Positions 29,276 through 34,986 of a DNA stretch of 36,049 nucleotides are shown piece after piece. Each line of letters begins with the position of its first letter. Within the stretch, counting starts at the first letter, position 1. The stretch is from Thermoleophilaceae bacterium. GTDB taxonomy: Bacteria > Actinomycetota > Thermoleophilia > Solirubrobacterales > Thermoleophilaceae. The notes under the pieces are model-generated. The model was not told the origin of the DNA and made no database searches. It worked only from the letters and a program-made list of their open reading frames with translations. The position numbers and the translations under genes were made by a program. The stretch spans positions 1 through 36,049 of the forward strand of contig DASUWY010000020.1 of assembly GCA_036378175.1 (NCBI GenBank), read 5' to 3'.

Positions 29276-29317
29276 ATATCGGGGGAATGCGCGTGCTCTT
29301 ATCTGGATACGCCGCCC

Positions 29318-29387
29318 GCACGGACTTGACCCAGCCCCCGTGCCTGGTCTGACATCGCCTCGGATTCGGTGTGCCGCTGGAAGCGGC
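29318..29387. promoter_or_regulatory. Divergent regulatory region with two inverted repeats
   Basis: GCACGG (29318-29323) pairs with CCGTGC (29338-29343) around TTGACC (29326-29331), a possible -35. GCCGCT (29373-29378) pairs with AGCGGC (29382-29387) over a 3-base centre, just before the TAGCGT box at 29392-29397. Both are candidates for operators between the small membrane protein and the GT-C-like gene. Confidence 0.3.
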
Positions 29388-29391
29388 GGGG

Positions 29392-29397
29392 TAGCGT
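29392..29397 (+). promoter_or_regulatory. Leaderless -10 box TAGCGT
   Basis: TAGCGT lies 7 bases before GTG 29405 and only 1 base before the ATG at 29399. The spacing rule seen elsewhere in the window favours the GTG. Confidence 0.3.
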
Positions 29398-29404
29398 GAT
29401 GGGC

Positions 29405-30769
29405 GTGGAAAGACGCGTCGCGCCGCTGGCAGTCGCGCTGGCGATTGCCATCGTGGCCGTCTCACTCGTGTTCGATCGCGTTGTTCAGTTCGATCCTCAG
29501 GGCTGGCTGCTGTGGGGCCGTGAGGTCACGAGCTCGGGAGCCGCGTTCAGCACGCTCACGTATCCGTCCTGGAAGCCGCTCCCATTTCTGTTCGCCGTGC
29601 CGCTCTCGCTCACCGGCGGCGCCGCGCCGGTTCTGTGGCTGGCGATCGAACGGCTCGCCGCGCTCACGGGGGTGGGTCTCGCGTACGTCCTCGCACGACG
29701 AATGGCCGGCCATGCGGCCGGCGCGATCGCCGCCGCCGCCCTCGTGCTGTCGCCGGGATGGATCACGCTGGCGATCGACGGTCGCTCCGAGCCGCTCACG
29801 ATCGCCATCGTCCTTGGCGCGCTCCTGCTGCACCGCTCCGGGCGCCGGCGAGCTGTGGTCGCCTTGCTCGCGCTCGCGGCGCTCGACCGGCCCGAGGCAC
29901 TCGCTCCGGCCGTCCTCTACGCCGCGATCTACACGCCGCGCACGCGAACGGATCTCGGCTTCGCCGCGGCCGCCCTGGCTGCGGTCCCGATCCTGTGGCT
30001 GGGCGGCGATTGGCTCGGCTCGGGCGACCCGTTTCACGGCGCCAAGCTCGCCCGCGCCACCGGCCAGCGCCTTCCGCTCGCGTCGGTGATCAGCCTGCCG
30101 CTGCGCGCGTGGGTCGCTCAGGTGAGCGTGCCACTCGCGGCAGGCGCCGTTGCCGGCACGGCGCTCGCGGTGGCGCGGCGCGACCGCCTCGTTCTTTCGC
30201 TCGCCGGCTTCGCGGGGGCGTGGCTCGCCGCGAGCTCGTTCCTGTTGCTGCGCGGCTATCCGCACCTACAGCTCCCGCGTTTCCTTCTACCGGCCGCCGC
30301 CGCGGGCGTGGTGCTGGGCGCGATTGGGCTGGTGCAGATGGTGTCCGCGGTGGGCAAGCGGCCGCTGCGCCGAGCGGCGGCGGCTGCGACGGCCGTCGTG
30401 CTCGTGCTGTTCGCCGGGCAGGGCGTGCCAGCGCTGTCGGCGGGCGTGGGCCACGCGGCCTGGTACGCGCGCAACGTGAGCGCCCTCGACGACGCCCTGG
30501 CCGATGCCGGCGGCGGCCGCCGGCTGCTCGGCTGCGGCCACGTGGCGGTGGATGCCTGGGCGGCGCCGCAGGTGGCCTGGGACCTCGGCATCTCGCCCGA
30601 CCGCGTCGGCACGCCGCGGGCTCCGGGCCTCATCGTGGCGCGCGCCGGGCTCCCCTATCCCGGCCTTGCGAAGCTCGTCCACCTGCGCCGCCTCGCGACG
30701 CTCGGACCCTGGCGCTTCCTCTACGCCGGATCGCCGAGCCGGGGCTGCGCCCTCTTCAGCCGCACGTGA
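29405..30769 (+). CDS. Polytopic membrane protein, GT-C glycosyltransferase-like
   Basis: A 454-residue membrane protein with about ten helices and a final 100-residue exported domain. After the first helix comes VFDRVVQFDPQGWLLWGREV, an acidic first extracytoplasmic loop of the kind that carries the catalytic Asp in GT-C enzymes using polyprenyl-phosphate sugars. GWITLAIDGRSEPLTI and ALAALDRPEALAPAVLYA recur in mannosyltransferase-like membrane proteins. The tail includes CGHVAVDAWAAPQVAWDLGI. I infer a GT-C-like role in the envelope, but a definite family cannot be named. GTG 29405 fits the TAGCGT spacing; ATG 29399 would add two residues. Confidence 0.55.
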   Translation: MERRVAPLAVALAIAIVAVSLVFDRVVQFDPQGWLLWGREVTSSGAAFSTLTYPSWKPLPFLFAVPLSLTGGAAPVLWLAIERLAALTGVGLAYVLARRMAGHAAGAIAAAALVLSPGWITLAIDGRSEPLTIAIVLGALLLHRSGRRRAVVALLALAALDRPEALAPAVLYAAIYTPRTRTDLGFAAAALAAVPILWLGGDWLGSGDPFHGAKLARATGQRLPLASVISLPLRAWVAQVSVPLAAGAVAGTALAVARRDRLVLSLAGFAGAWLAASSFLLLRGYPHLQLPRFLLPAAAAGVVLGAIGLVQMVSAVGKRPLRRAAAAATAVVLVLFAGQGVPALSAGVGHAAWYARNVSALDDALADAGGGRRLLGCGHVAVDAWAAPQVAWDLGISPDRVGTPRAPGLIVARAGLPYPGLAKLVHLRRLATLGPWRFLYAGSPSRGCALFSRT

Positions 30770-30772
30770 GGA

Positions 30773-31294
30773 TCAGGCGATCTGCGAGATCGCCCAAGCC
30801 ACGAGCGCGATGACTCCGCCCCCGGCGAAGATCCCCGCCACCACGAGGGCCACCTGGCGCGGGTCCGGCCGGCTCGACCTGGCCACTCCAGCGCCGAGGC
30901 CCGCGCCGTAGAGCGTCTCGCGCGCCGTCTCCGCTCCCGACTCCGGCACCAGGATGTCGCGCGGCCCCGCGGCCAGGAAGTCCGGCACGTCGAAGCCGGC
31001 GGAACGACGCACCACGCTCGGCACGCCCTGGTCGAGCAAGAGCGACTGGATCATCTCCGCCTCCGGCTGCTGCGATGCCCCGGCCACGCGCACGAGCGGC
31101 CCGCGGGTGTAGCGCGGGTCGACCTTGCGCGCGCGCTCGTGCGCCTCGCTGCGGGGCTCCTCGATCACCTCGCCGGGCGGCACCAGCGGCATCTTGCAGC
31201 GGTCGCAGAAGCGGGCGTCCGCATAGAACTCGCGCCCGCACGACGGGCACACGAGCGCGTGACTACTCGACGTCGATGGGTTCTTCCTCGACAC
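30773..31294 (-). CDS. Zinc-ribbon, DUF2007-like membrane-anchored protein
   Basis: A protein of up to 173 residues. It starts with a zinc ribbon, CPSCGREFYADARFCDRCKM (two CxxC knuckles, about residues 16-35). The middle segment (about 65-125), LVRVAGASQQPEAEMIQSLL then LDQGVPSVVRR, resembles DUF2007 signal-transducing domains that begin with a strand and a helix. A C-terminal helix (VALVVAGIFAGGGVIALVAW) anchors it in the membrane. The start is uncertain: GTG 31294 overlaps the mec gene by 32 bases, while GTG 31250 begins right at the zinc ribbon, 13 bases after the mec stop. Neither has a ribosome binding site. It follows mec in the same direction and may be cotranscribed. Function unknown. 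Confidence 0.65.
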   Translation of the reverse strand: MSRKNPSTSSSHALVCPSCGREFYADARFCDRCKMPLVPPGEVIEEPRSEAHERARKVDPRYTRGPLVRVAGASQQPEAEMIQSLLLDQGVPSVVRRSAGFDVPDFLAAGPRDILVPESGAETARETLYGAGLGAGVARSSRPDPRQVALVVAGIFAGGGVIALVAWAISQIA

Positions 31295-31646
31295 GACCGT
31301 CGTTGATCCGCCAGGCCCTCACCTCCGGCTCGCCCGCGAGCGAGACGATCAGGTAGAGCCAGTGCGGGTAGTGGGCCAGGTTGATGTCCGTCTGGGACGG
31401 CTCCGCGAGGCTGCGCGGGTGCGAGTGGTAGATGGCCACGCCGTGTCCCTCGTCGTCGAGGTCGTTCACCGCGAAGAGGCTTTTCGGGTCGAGCTCGTAC
31501 CCGTACGGCGACTCGCGCAGGTTCTTCGCCCTCACCGTCTCCGCCACGCGCCCGTCATCCATCCGCATGTAGCCGCAGCACTCGTTCGGCGCGTCCTCGC
31601 GCGCGTGCGCCACGAGCTCGTCCCATTGCGCCTTCGTCATCCGCAT
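31263..31646 (-). CDS. mec: JAMM/MPN+ metallopeptidase, Mec-type CysO-cysteine hydrolase
   Basis: A 127-residue zinc peptidase of the JAMM family. All catalytic elements are present: Glu in NECCGY (residue 22), the zinc ligands in YHSHP (His73 and His75), and Ser and Asp in PSQTD, giving HxHP-x-x-SxxD. The C terminus RINDGRVEEEPIDVE resembles that of M. tuberculosis Mec (as I recall it), which frees cysteine from the C terminus of CysO. cysM, cysO and the E1-like gene lie within 5 kb, so I assign the same role. It might also trim the Arg that follows Gly-Gly in CysO here. TAGCCT lies 8 bases before ATG 31646, so translation is probably leaderless. It is divergent from tatA. Confidence 0.85.
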   Translation of the reverse strand: MRMTKAQWDELVAHAREDAPNECCGYMRMDDGRVAETVRAKNLRESPYGYELDPKSLFAVNDLDDEGHGVAIYHSHPRSLAEPSQTDINLAHYPHWLYLIVSLAGEPEVRAWRINDGRVEEEPIDVE

Positions 31647-31654
31647 GACCGCGA

Positions 31655-31660
31655 AGGCTA
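31655..31660 (-). promoter_or_regulatory. Leaderless -10 box TAGCCT of mec
   Basis: TAGCCT on the minus strand ends 8 bases before ATG 31646; no ribosome binding site is visible. Confidence 0.4.
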
Positions 31661-31692
31661 GTGATGCCGGCGCCGTCCTTATCTCGAGCCTC

Positions 31693-31698
31693 TATCGT
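31693..31698 (+). promoter_or_regulatory. Leaderless -10 box TATCGT of tatA
   Basis: TATCGT ends 8 bases before ATG 31707, the same spacing as for the divergent mec. The 60-base gap thus holds back-to-back promoters. Confidence 0.4.
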
Positions 31699-31706
31699 GG
31701 GAAACC

Positions 31707-31889
31707 ATGCCGAACGTTGGTCCGCTCGAGCTGATCGTCGTGCTGATCATCGCGCTCATCGTGCTCGGCCCCAAGCGGCTGCCAGAGGTTGGCCGCTCGG
31801 TGGGCAAGGGGATGCGCGAATTCAAGGACGCAATCAGCGGCGAGCACGAACAAGAGCCCAGGGAAAACCTCCCCGGCCCTCCTGAGTGA
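31707..31889 (+). CDS. tatA: Twin-arginine translocase subunit TatA/TatE
   Basis: A 60-residue Tat component. It has one transmembrane helix (residues about 4-20, GPLELIVVLIIALIVLGPKR), the hinge GPKRLPEVGRSVG, and an amphipathic helix GMREFKDAISGEHEQ lying along the membrane. TatA oligomers form the pore that exports folded proteins with twin-arginine signals. The size is at the low end of the family, and the polar tail is very short. The standard FGPKxLPxxxRxxG motif is intact except that Phe is Leu (VLGPKRLPEVG). tatB and tatC are not in the window. Convergent with lepB. Confidence 0.93.
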   Translation: MPNVGPLELIVVLIIALIVLGPKRLPEVGRSVGKGMREFKDAISGEHEQEPRENLPGPPE

Positions 31890-31933
31890 ATCCTTAGCCG
31901 CGAAACCGAGCTGGCCAAGGACGCACTGCTGAA

Positions 31934-31952
31934 GGCGTATGAGTAATACGCC
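31934..31952. terminator. Candidate bidirectional terminator hairpin GGCGTAT-N5-ATACGCC
   Basis: A perfect 7-base-pair stem with a 5-base loop lies between the convergent tatA and lepB genes. No T tract follows on either strand, so termination would be weak or factor-assisted. It is the only convergent junction in the window with room for such a structure. Confidence 0.4.
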
Positions 31953-31990
31953 GAAGCCCGAGGACGCCGGCCAGCGACGGTTTGCAGCGG

Positions 31991-32611
31991 CTAGAGGGTT
32001 CCGATTCGATCCGGGGGCCAGTAGGTGACCACCGCCCGCCCGATCACCCAGGACACCGGCACGGGGCCCCAGAAGCGGCTGTCGTCAGACTCGCCGCGGT
32101 TGTCGCCCATCATGAAGACGTAGCCCTTGGGCACCTTCACGGCGTGCGGGAAGTTGCAGTCCGGCCCGCCGCCGCAGCTTGCCGCGAAGGCCTCGGACGC
32201 GAGCTTGCCGTTGCGGATCGCGTGCCCGTTGCGGATCGAGATCGTGTCGCCGCCGACGGCCACCACGCGCTTGATGAACGTCTCGTGCGCCTTCTGCGCC
32301 ACCGGCAGAGAGCAGGGAGACGACGTGCCCTCGCCCTGCCCGGCCATCCCGCAACGCTCCTCGTCCGCACCCGCCGGCGGGTTGAACACCACGATGTCGC
32401 CCACGTGGGGGCTCGCACCGAGCCTGTGAGTGAGCCTGTCGACGATCACGCGCTGGCCGATCGTGAGCGTGGGCTCCATCGACCCGCTGGGGATGCGATA
32501 CGGCTTGACGGCATACGCCTGCACGGTGAGCGCGAGGAACAACGCCACGGCCACGAGCACGACGAGCTCGACGAGCGAGTTCGACCGTCCGCGGCGAATC
32601 AGCGCGCGCAT
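31991..32611 (-). CDS. lepB: Signal peptidase I
   Basis: A 206-residue type I leader peptidase that removes signal peptides on the outer face of the membrane. It has one N-terminal membrane anchor (residues about 12-32, SLVELVVLVAVALFLALTV). The catalytic Ser44 is in PYRIPSGSMEPTL, the catalytic Lys114 in FIKRVVAVGGD, and MGDNRGESDDSRFWG is the conserved box E. Between box C and the Lys, and again after it, lie insertions with four Cys (residues 87, 100 and a CGGGPDC pair) that could form disulfides. The gene follows cysM by 16 bases on the same strand and is probably cotranscribed with it. Confidence 0.92.
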   Translation of the reverse strand: MRALIRRGRSNSLVELVVLVAVALFLALTVQAYAVKPYRIPSGSMEPTLTIGQRVIVDRLTHRLGASPHVGDIVVFNPPAGADEERCGMAGQGEGTSSPCSLPVAQKAHETFIKRVVAVGGDTISIRNGHAIRNGKLASEAFAASCGGGPDCNFPHAVKVPKGYVFMMGDNRGESDDSRFWGPVPVSWVIGRAVVTYWPPDRIGTL

Positions 32612-32627
32612 GCTGGGCTTCGGTGGG

Positions 32628-33593
32628 CTACCAGAATGAGGCTGAGTCTAGATCGAGCTCGTCGAGCGGCTTTGTGTAGACGCCCGAGCTGAGGTACTTC
32701 CAGCCCCCGTCGGGCACGATGAAGACGACGTTGCCATCGTCGAGCTCGTTTGCCACGCGCACGGCTATGGACGCCACAGCGCCCGCCGACACGCCGGTGA
32801 ACAGGCCCTCCTCGTGGAGCAGCTTGCGCGTCCAGACCACGGCGTCGGCGTTCGAGACGAAGATCTTGCGGTCGAGCAGCGAGAGGTCGATGATCGGCGG
32901 GATGTAGCCGTCAGCGAGCGAGCGCAGCCCCTGCACGAGCTCGCCCTGGAGGGGTTCCGCCGCGATGATCTTCGTGTCGGGATCCTCCTCCTTGAGCCGC
33001 CGCGCGTTGCCCATCAGCGTGCCGCCGGTTCCGAGGCCGCCCACGAACGCCGTCACCTCGTCGAGCTCTTCGAGGATCTCGAGTGCGGTGCCGTGGTAGT
33101 GCGCGAGCGGATTCGCCTCGTTGCCGTACTGGTAGGGCATGTAGTACGAGGAGTCGGACTCCGCCATCTCGAGCGCCATCGCCACCGCGCCGTTCGAGCC
33201 CTGCTCGCCGGGCGAGTAGACGATGTCCGCGCCGTACATCTGAAGGAGCTGGGTGCGCTCCTGCGTCACGTTGTCGGGCATCACGACCTTGAGCGGATAG
33301 CCCTTGCGGGCGCAGATCATGGCGAGCGAGATGCCGGTGTTGCCCGACGTCGGCTCGAGGATGGTCTGCCCGGGCGAGATCGCGCCGCGCTCCTCCGCAT
33401 CCTCGATCATGGACCGTGCCACACGGTCCTTCACGGAGCCCGTGGGGTTGTAGCTCTCGAGCTTCGCGTAGATGCGAACGCCGGGCTTCGGCGACAGCCG
33501 CTTGAGCTCGACCAGGGGCGTGTGGCCGATCGCCTGGACGATGTCGCCGTACTTCCCCCCGCACGGGCGGTTATCGAGGTGGGGCTCGATCAT
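32628..33593 (-). CDS. cysM: Cysteine synthase, CysO-thiocarboxylate-dependent type
   Basis: A 321-residue PLP enzyme of fold type II. The PLP Lys is Lys55 in YNPTGSVKDR, the substrate loop is PTSGNTGIS (81-89), and the phosphate loop is GGLGTGGT (185-192). Arg224 in QGLRSLADGY aligns with the Arg that lets M. tuberculosis CysM prefer O-phosphoserine over O-acetylserine. The C-terminal DGGWKYLSSGVYTKPLD also matches that enzyme, which takes sulfur from CysO thiocarboxylate. mec, cysO and the E1-like gene nearby support this. An in-frame ATG at 33593 precedes MIEPHLDNRP; TACACT lies 10 bases upstream. It would not need free sulfide, which matters under oxidative stress. Confidence 0.9.
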   Translation of the reverse strand: MIEPHLDNRPCGGKYGDIVQAIGHTPLVELKRLSPKPGVRIYAKLESYNPTGSVKDRVARSMIEDAEERGAISPGQTILEPTSGNTGISLAMICARKGYPLKVVMPDNVTQERTQLLQMYGADIVYSPGEQGSNGAVAMALEMAESDSSYYMPYQYGNEANPLAHYHGTALEILEELDEVTAFVGGLGTGGTLMGNARRLKEEDPDTKIIAAEPLQGELVQGLRSLADGYIPPIIDLSLLDRKIFVSNADAVVWTRKLLHEEGLFTGVSAGAVASIAVRVANELDDGNVVFIVPDGGWKYLSSGVYTKPLDELDLDSASFW

Positions 33594-33701
33594 CGCTTCA
33601 AAAAGTGTAGTACCACAAAGAGCCGGGGCCGCGCAGCTAACGCCCGCCGCAGCGGCCCCACGTCGGGCATCGTCATGGGTGGTGCCCGGACCGAAGCCGG
33701 G
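33594..33701 (-). promoter_or_regulatory. cysM upstream region with two hairpins and a TACACT box
   Basis: Right after the cyclotransferase stop, CCCGG and CCGGG (33685-33701) pair on the minus strand around a C-TTCG-G tetraloop with one bulged base. About 25 bases later GGGGCCGC and GCGGCCCC (33625-33659) pair with a 19-base loop. Either could end or protect the upstream transcript. TACACT (33604-33609) is a possible cysM -10. TTTGTGGTAC (33610-33619, minus) repeats ten bases of the MarR operator region at 1009-1018. Confidence 0.4.
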
Positions 33702-34154
33702 TCAACCGCCGTTGGACACAGATATGGCCTGAAGCCGTGCGAGCCACGCCTCGGGAAGGCCGTGCTCGCGCGCGCCGGCGAGCATCAGATCGAGGTATTC
33801 GGGCCGCGGCGGCACCTCCTCAGGCTCCTTCTCGATCACCTCGTAGGCCATGGCTGTGACCGCCTCGCCCGCGTGAAGAACCTCCACCGCGCGGCGGCGG
33901 TAGGCGTCACCCGCGGCCTCCTTGCGGTCGAGCTCGGCCGCCCCGAACGGAAGCTCCCAAAGCACTCCCCATACCGACTCGCCGCGGGCGCGGACGATGT
34001 CCGCGGCGCCCGCCTGCCAGCGGATCGAGCGGCGCAGGAAGGCGAGCCGGTGATCTCGCAGTTCGGCCGGCCCGAGCGCGCGGTGCTCGGTGCCCCACGC
34101 GGCGAGCTGCGAGCTCGCCATGTTGGACCCGTATGCGAAGTAGAGCGTTGCCAT
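33702..34154 (-). CDS. Gamma-glutamylcyclotransferase-like (GGCT/AIG2) protein
   Basis: A 150-residue protein of the GGCT fold, which turns gamma-glutamyl-amino acids or peptides into 5-oxoproline plus the free amino acid. It starts with the substrate loop LYFAYGSNM (residues 4-12) and has VWGVLWELPF and ELDRKEAAGDAYRRR, where Glu79 is the likely catalytic residue. Length fits the family. It lies between cysO and cysM and could recycle gamma-glutamyl thiol compounds, but that is inference. The window's hyuA/hyuB pair, which might open 5-oxoproline, is 17 kb away. Start ATG 34154 is set by the conserved N terminus; TACTCT lies 10 bases before it. Confidence 0.85.
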   Translation of the reverse strand: MATLYFAYGSNMASSQLAAWGTEHRALGPAELRDHRLAFLRRSIRWQAGAADIVRARGESVWGVLWELPFGAAELDRKEAAGDAYRRRAVEVLHAGEAVTAMAYEVIEKEPEEVPPRPEYLDLMLAGAREHGLPEAWLARLQAISVSNGG

Positions 34155-34175
34155 CCGGCGTGAGAGAGTAGGCAC

Positions 34176-34691
34176 GTGAAGGTGACGGCGCTCCTGACGG
34201 TGGTCCTGGCCCTGGCCGGAACTGCGCATGCCGGCAAGCCGCCGCTCAAGCGCGCGTGCCAGCTCGTGACCACGCACCAGGTGAGCGCCATCATGGGACG
34301 GACGATGAAGCGCAGCGCCAACGACCCCACGGGCTGCGGCTGGCGGTCCGGCCCCATCGACCAGGCGGGGCTCGAGCTCTACGGCTTCAAGACCGTGAAG
34401 GCCGCGAAGGAGTATCTCCAAGGCGGCCCGGTGGCCGATTTCGAGCTCTGCGTCGACCCGCCGAACCAGTTCCTGCCCGGCAGCGGCCTTGGCGACGAGG
34501 CCTGGCTCGACTCGTGCAACAGCAACGTCGCCTTCCGGTTGGGACGCGTCACCGGGGAGGTGACGGAGTCCACGTCCGACGTGAAGGAGGGCAGTCACAC
34601 CGACGCTCACCGGGCCACGGCGATCGCGCGCAAGGCCGTGGCGCGGCTGCGCAAGCTGCGCTGCCCGCCGTCGTTCTGCTACGGGACCTGA
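34176..34691 (+). CDS. Secreted protein, DUF3558-like
   Basis: A 171-residue exported protein. The signal peptide is residues 1-19 (MKVTALLTVVLALAGTAHA). The mature part opens with ACQLVTTHQVSAIMGRTM and GCGWRSG. This Cys, hydrophobic helix, then Cys-Gly-Trp arrangement resembles DUF3558-type actinobacterial lipoproteins and secreted proteins. Six or so Cys are spread over the mature chain, including the end CPPSFC, so disulfides are likely. There is no lipobox. It splits the cysO and cysM genes on the opposite strand, ends 3 bases from cysO, and is divergent from the cyclotransferase gene with only 21 bases between. Function unknown. Confidence 0.7.
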   Translation: MKVTALLTVVLALAGTAHAGKPPLKRACQLVTTHQVSAIMGRTMKRSANDPTGCGWRSGPIDQAGLELYGFKTVKAAKEYLQGGPVADFELCVDPPNQFLPGSGLGDEAWLDSCNSNVAFRLGRVTGEVTESTSDVKEGSHTDAHRATAIARKAVARLRKLRCPPSFCYGT

Positions 34692-34694
34692 GGC

Positions 34695-34970
34695 CTAGCG
34701 ACCGCCGGCCATCGCCGGCAGGATCACGAGCGTGTCGTCCGGACCCACGGCGGTCTCGAGCCCCTGAAGCACGCGGACGTCCTCGTCGTTCACGTAGACG
34801 TTCACGTAGCGGTTGAGCTCGCCGCTCTCGGAGAAGAGCTGGCTCTCGGTGGCGGGGTGCTGCTCGGCGAGCGAGCGCAGCACCTCGCCGACGTTGCCCC
34901 CGTCCACGGACACTTCCTTCTCCCCGCCCGTGGACGAGCGAAGGACCGGTGGGATCTTTACGGTGCTCAC
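34695..34970 (-). CDS. cysO: Ubiquitin-like sulfur carrier protein CysO, with C-terminal Gly-Gly-Arg
   Basis: A 91-residue beta-grasp protein of the MoaD/ThiS family. NRYVNVYVNDEDVRVLQGL and DTLVILPAMAGG closely follow M. tuberculosis CysO as I recall it, rather than MoaD. The E1-like enzyme adenylates its C-terminal glycine, sulfur is added to give a thiocarboxylate, and CysM uses that to make cysteine attached to CysO, which Mec releases. Unlike the mycobacterial protein, this one ends Gly-Gly-Arg: the codons before TAG are GGC GGT CGC. The extra Arg would block adenylation unless removed. The gene is 16 bases downstream of the E1-like gene on the same strand and should be cotranscribed with it. 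Confidence 0.9.
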   Translation of the reverse strand: MSTVKIPPVLRSSTGGEKEVSVDGGNVGEVLRSLAEQHPATESQLFSESGELNRYVNVYVNDEDVRVLQGLETAVGPDDTLVILPAMAGGR

Positions 34971-34986
34971 GAGGTCCCGGAGACTA

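Noticed and set aside
31939-32028. A possible 29-codon gene starting MSNTPKPEDA in the tatA-lepB gap
   Set aside because: Its start lies in a hairpin, it has no ribosome binding site and it overlaps the lepB 3' end.
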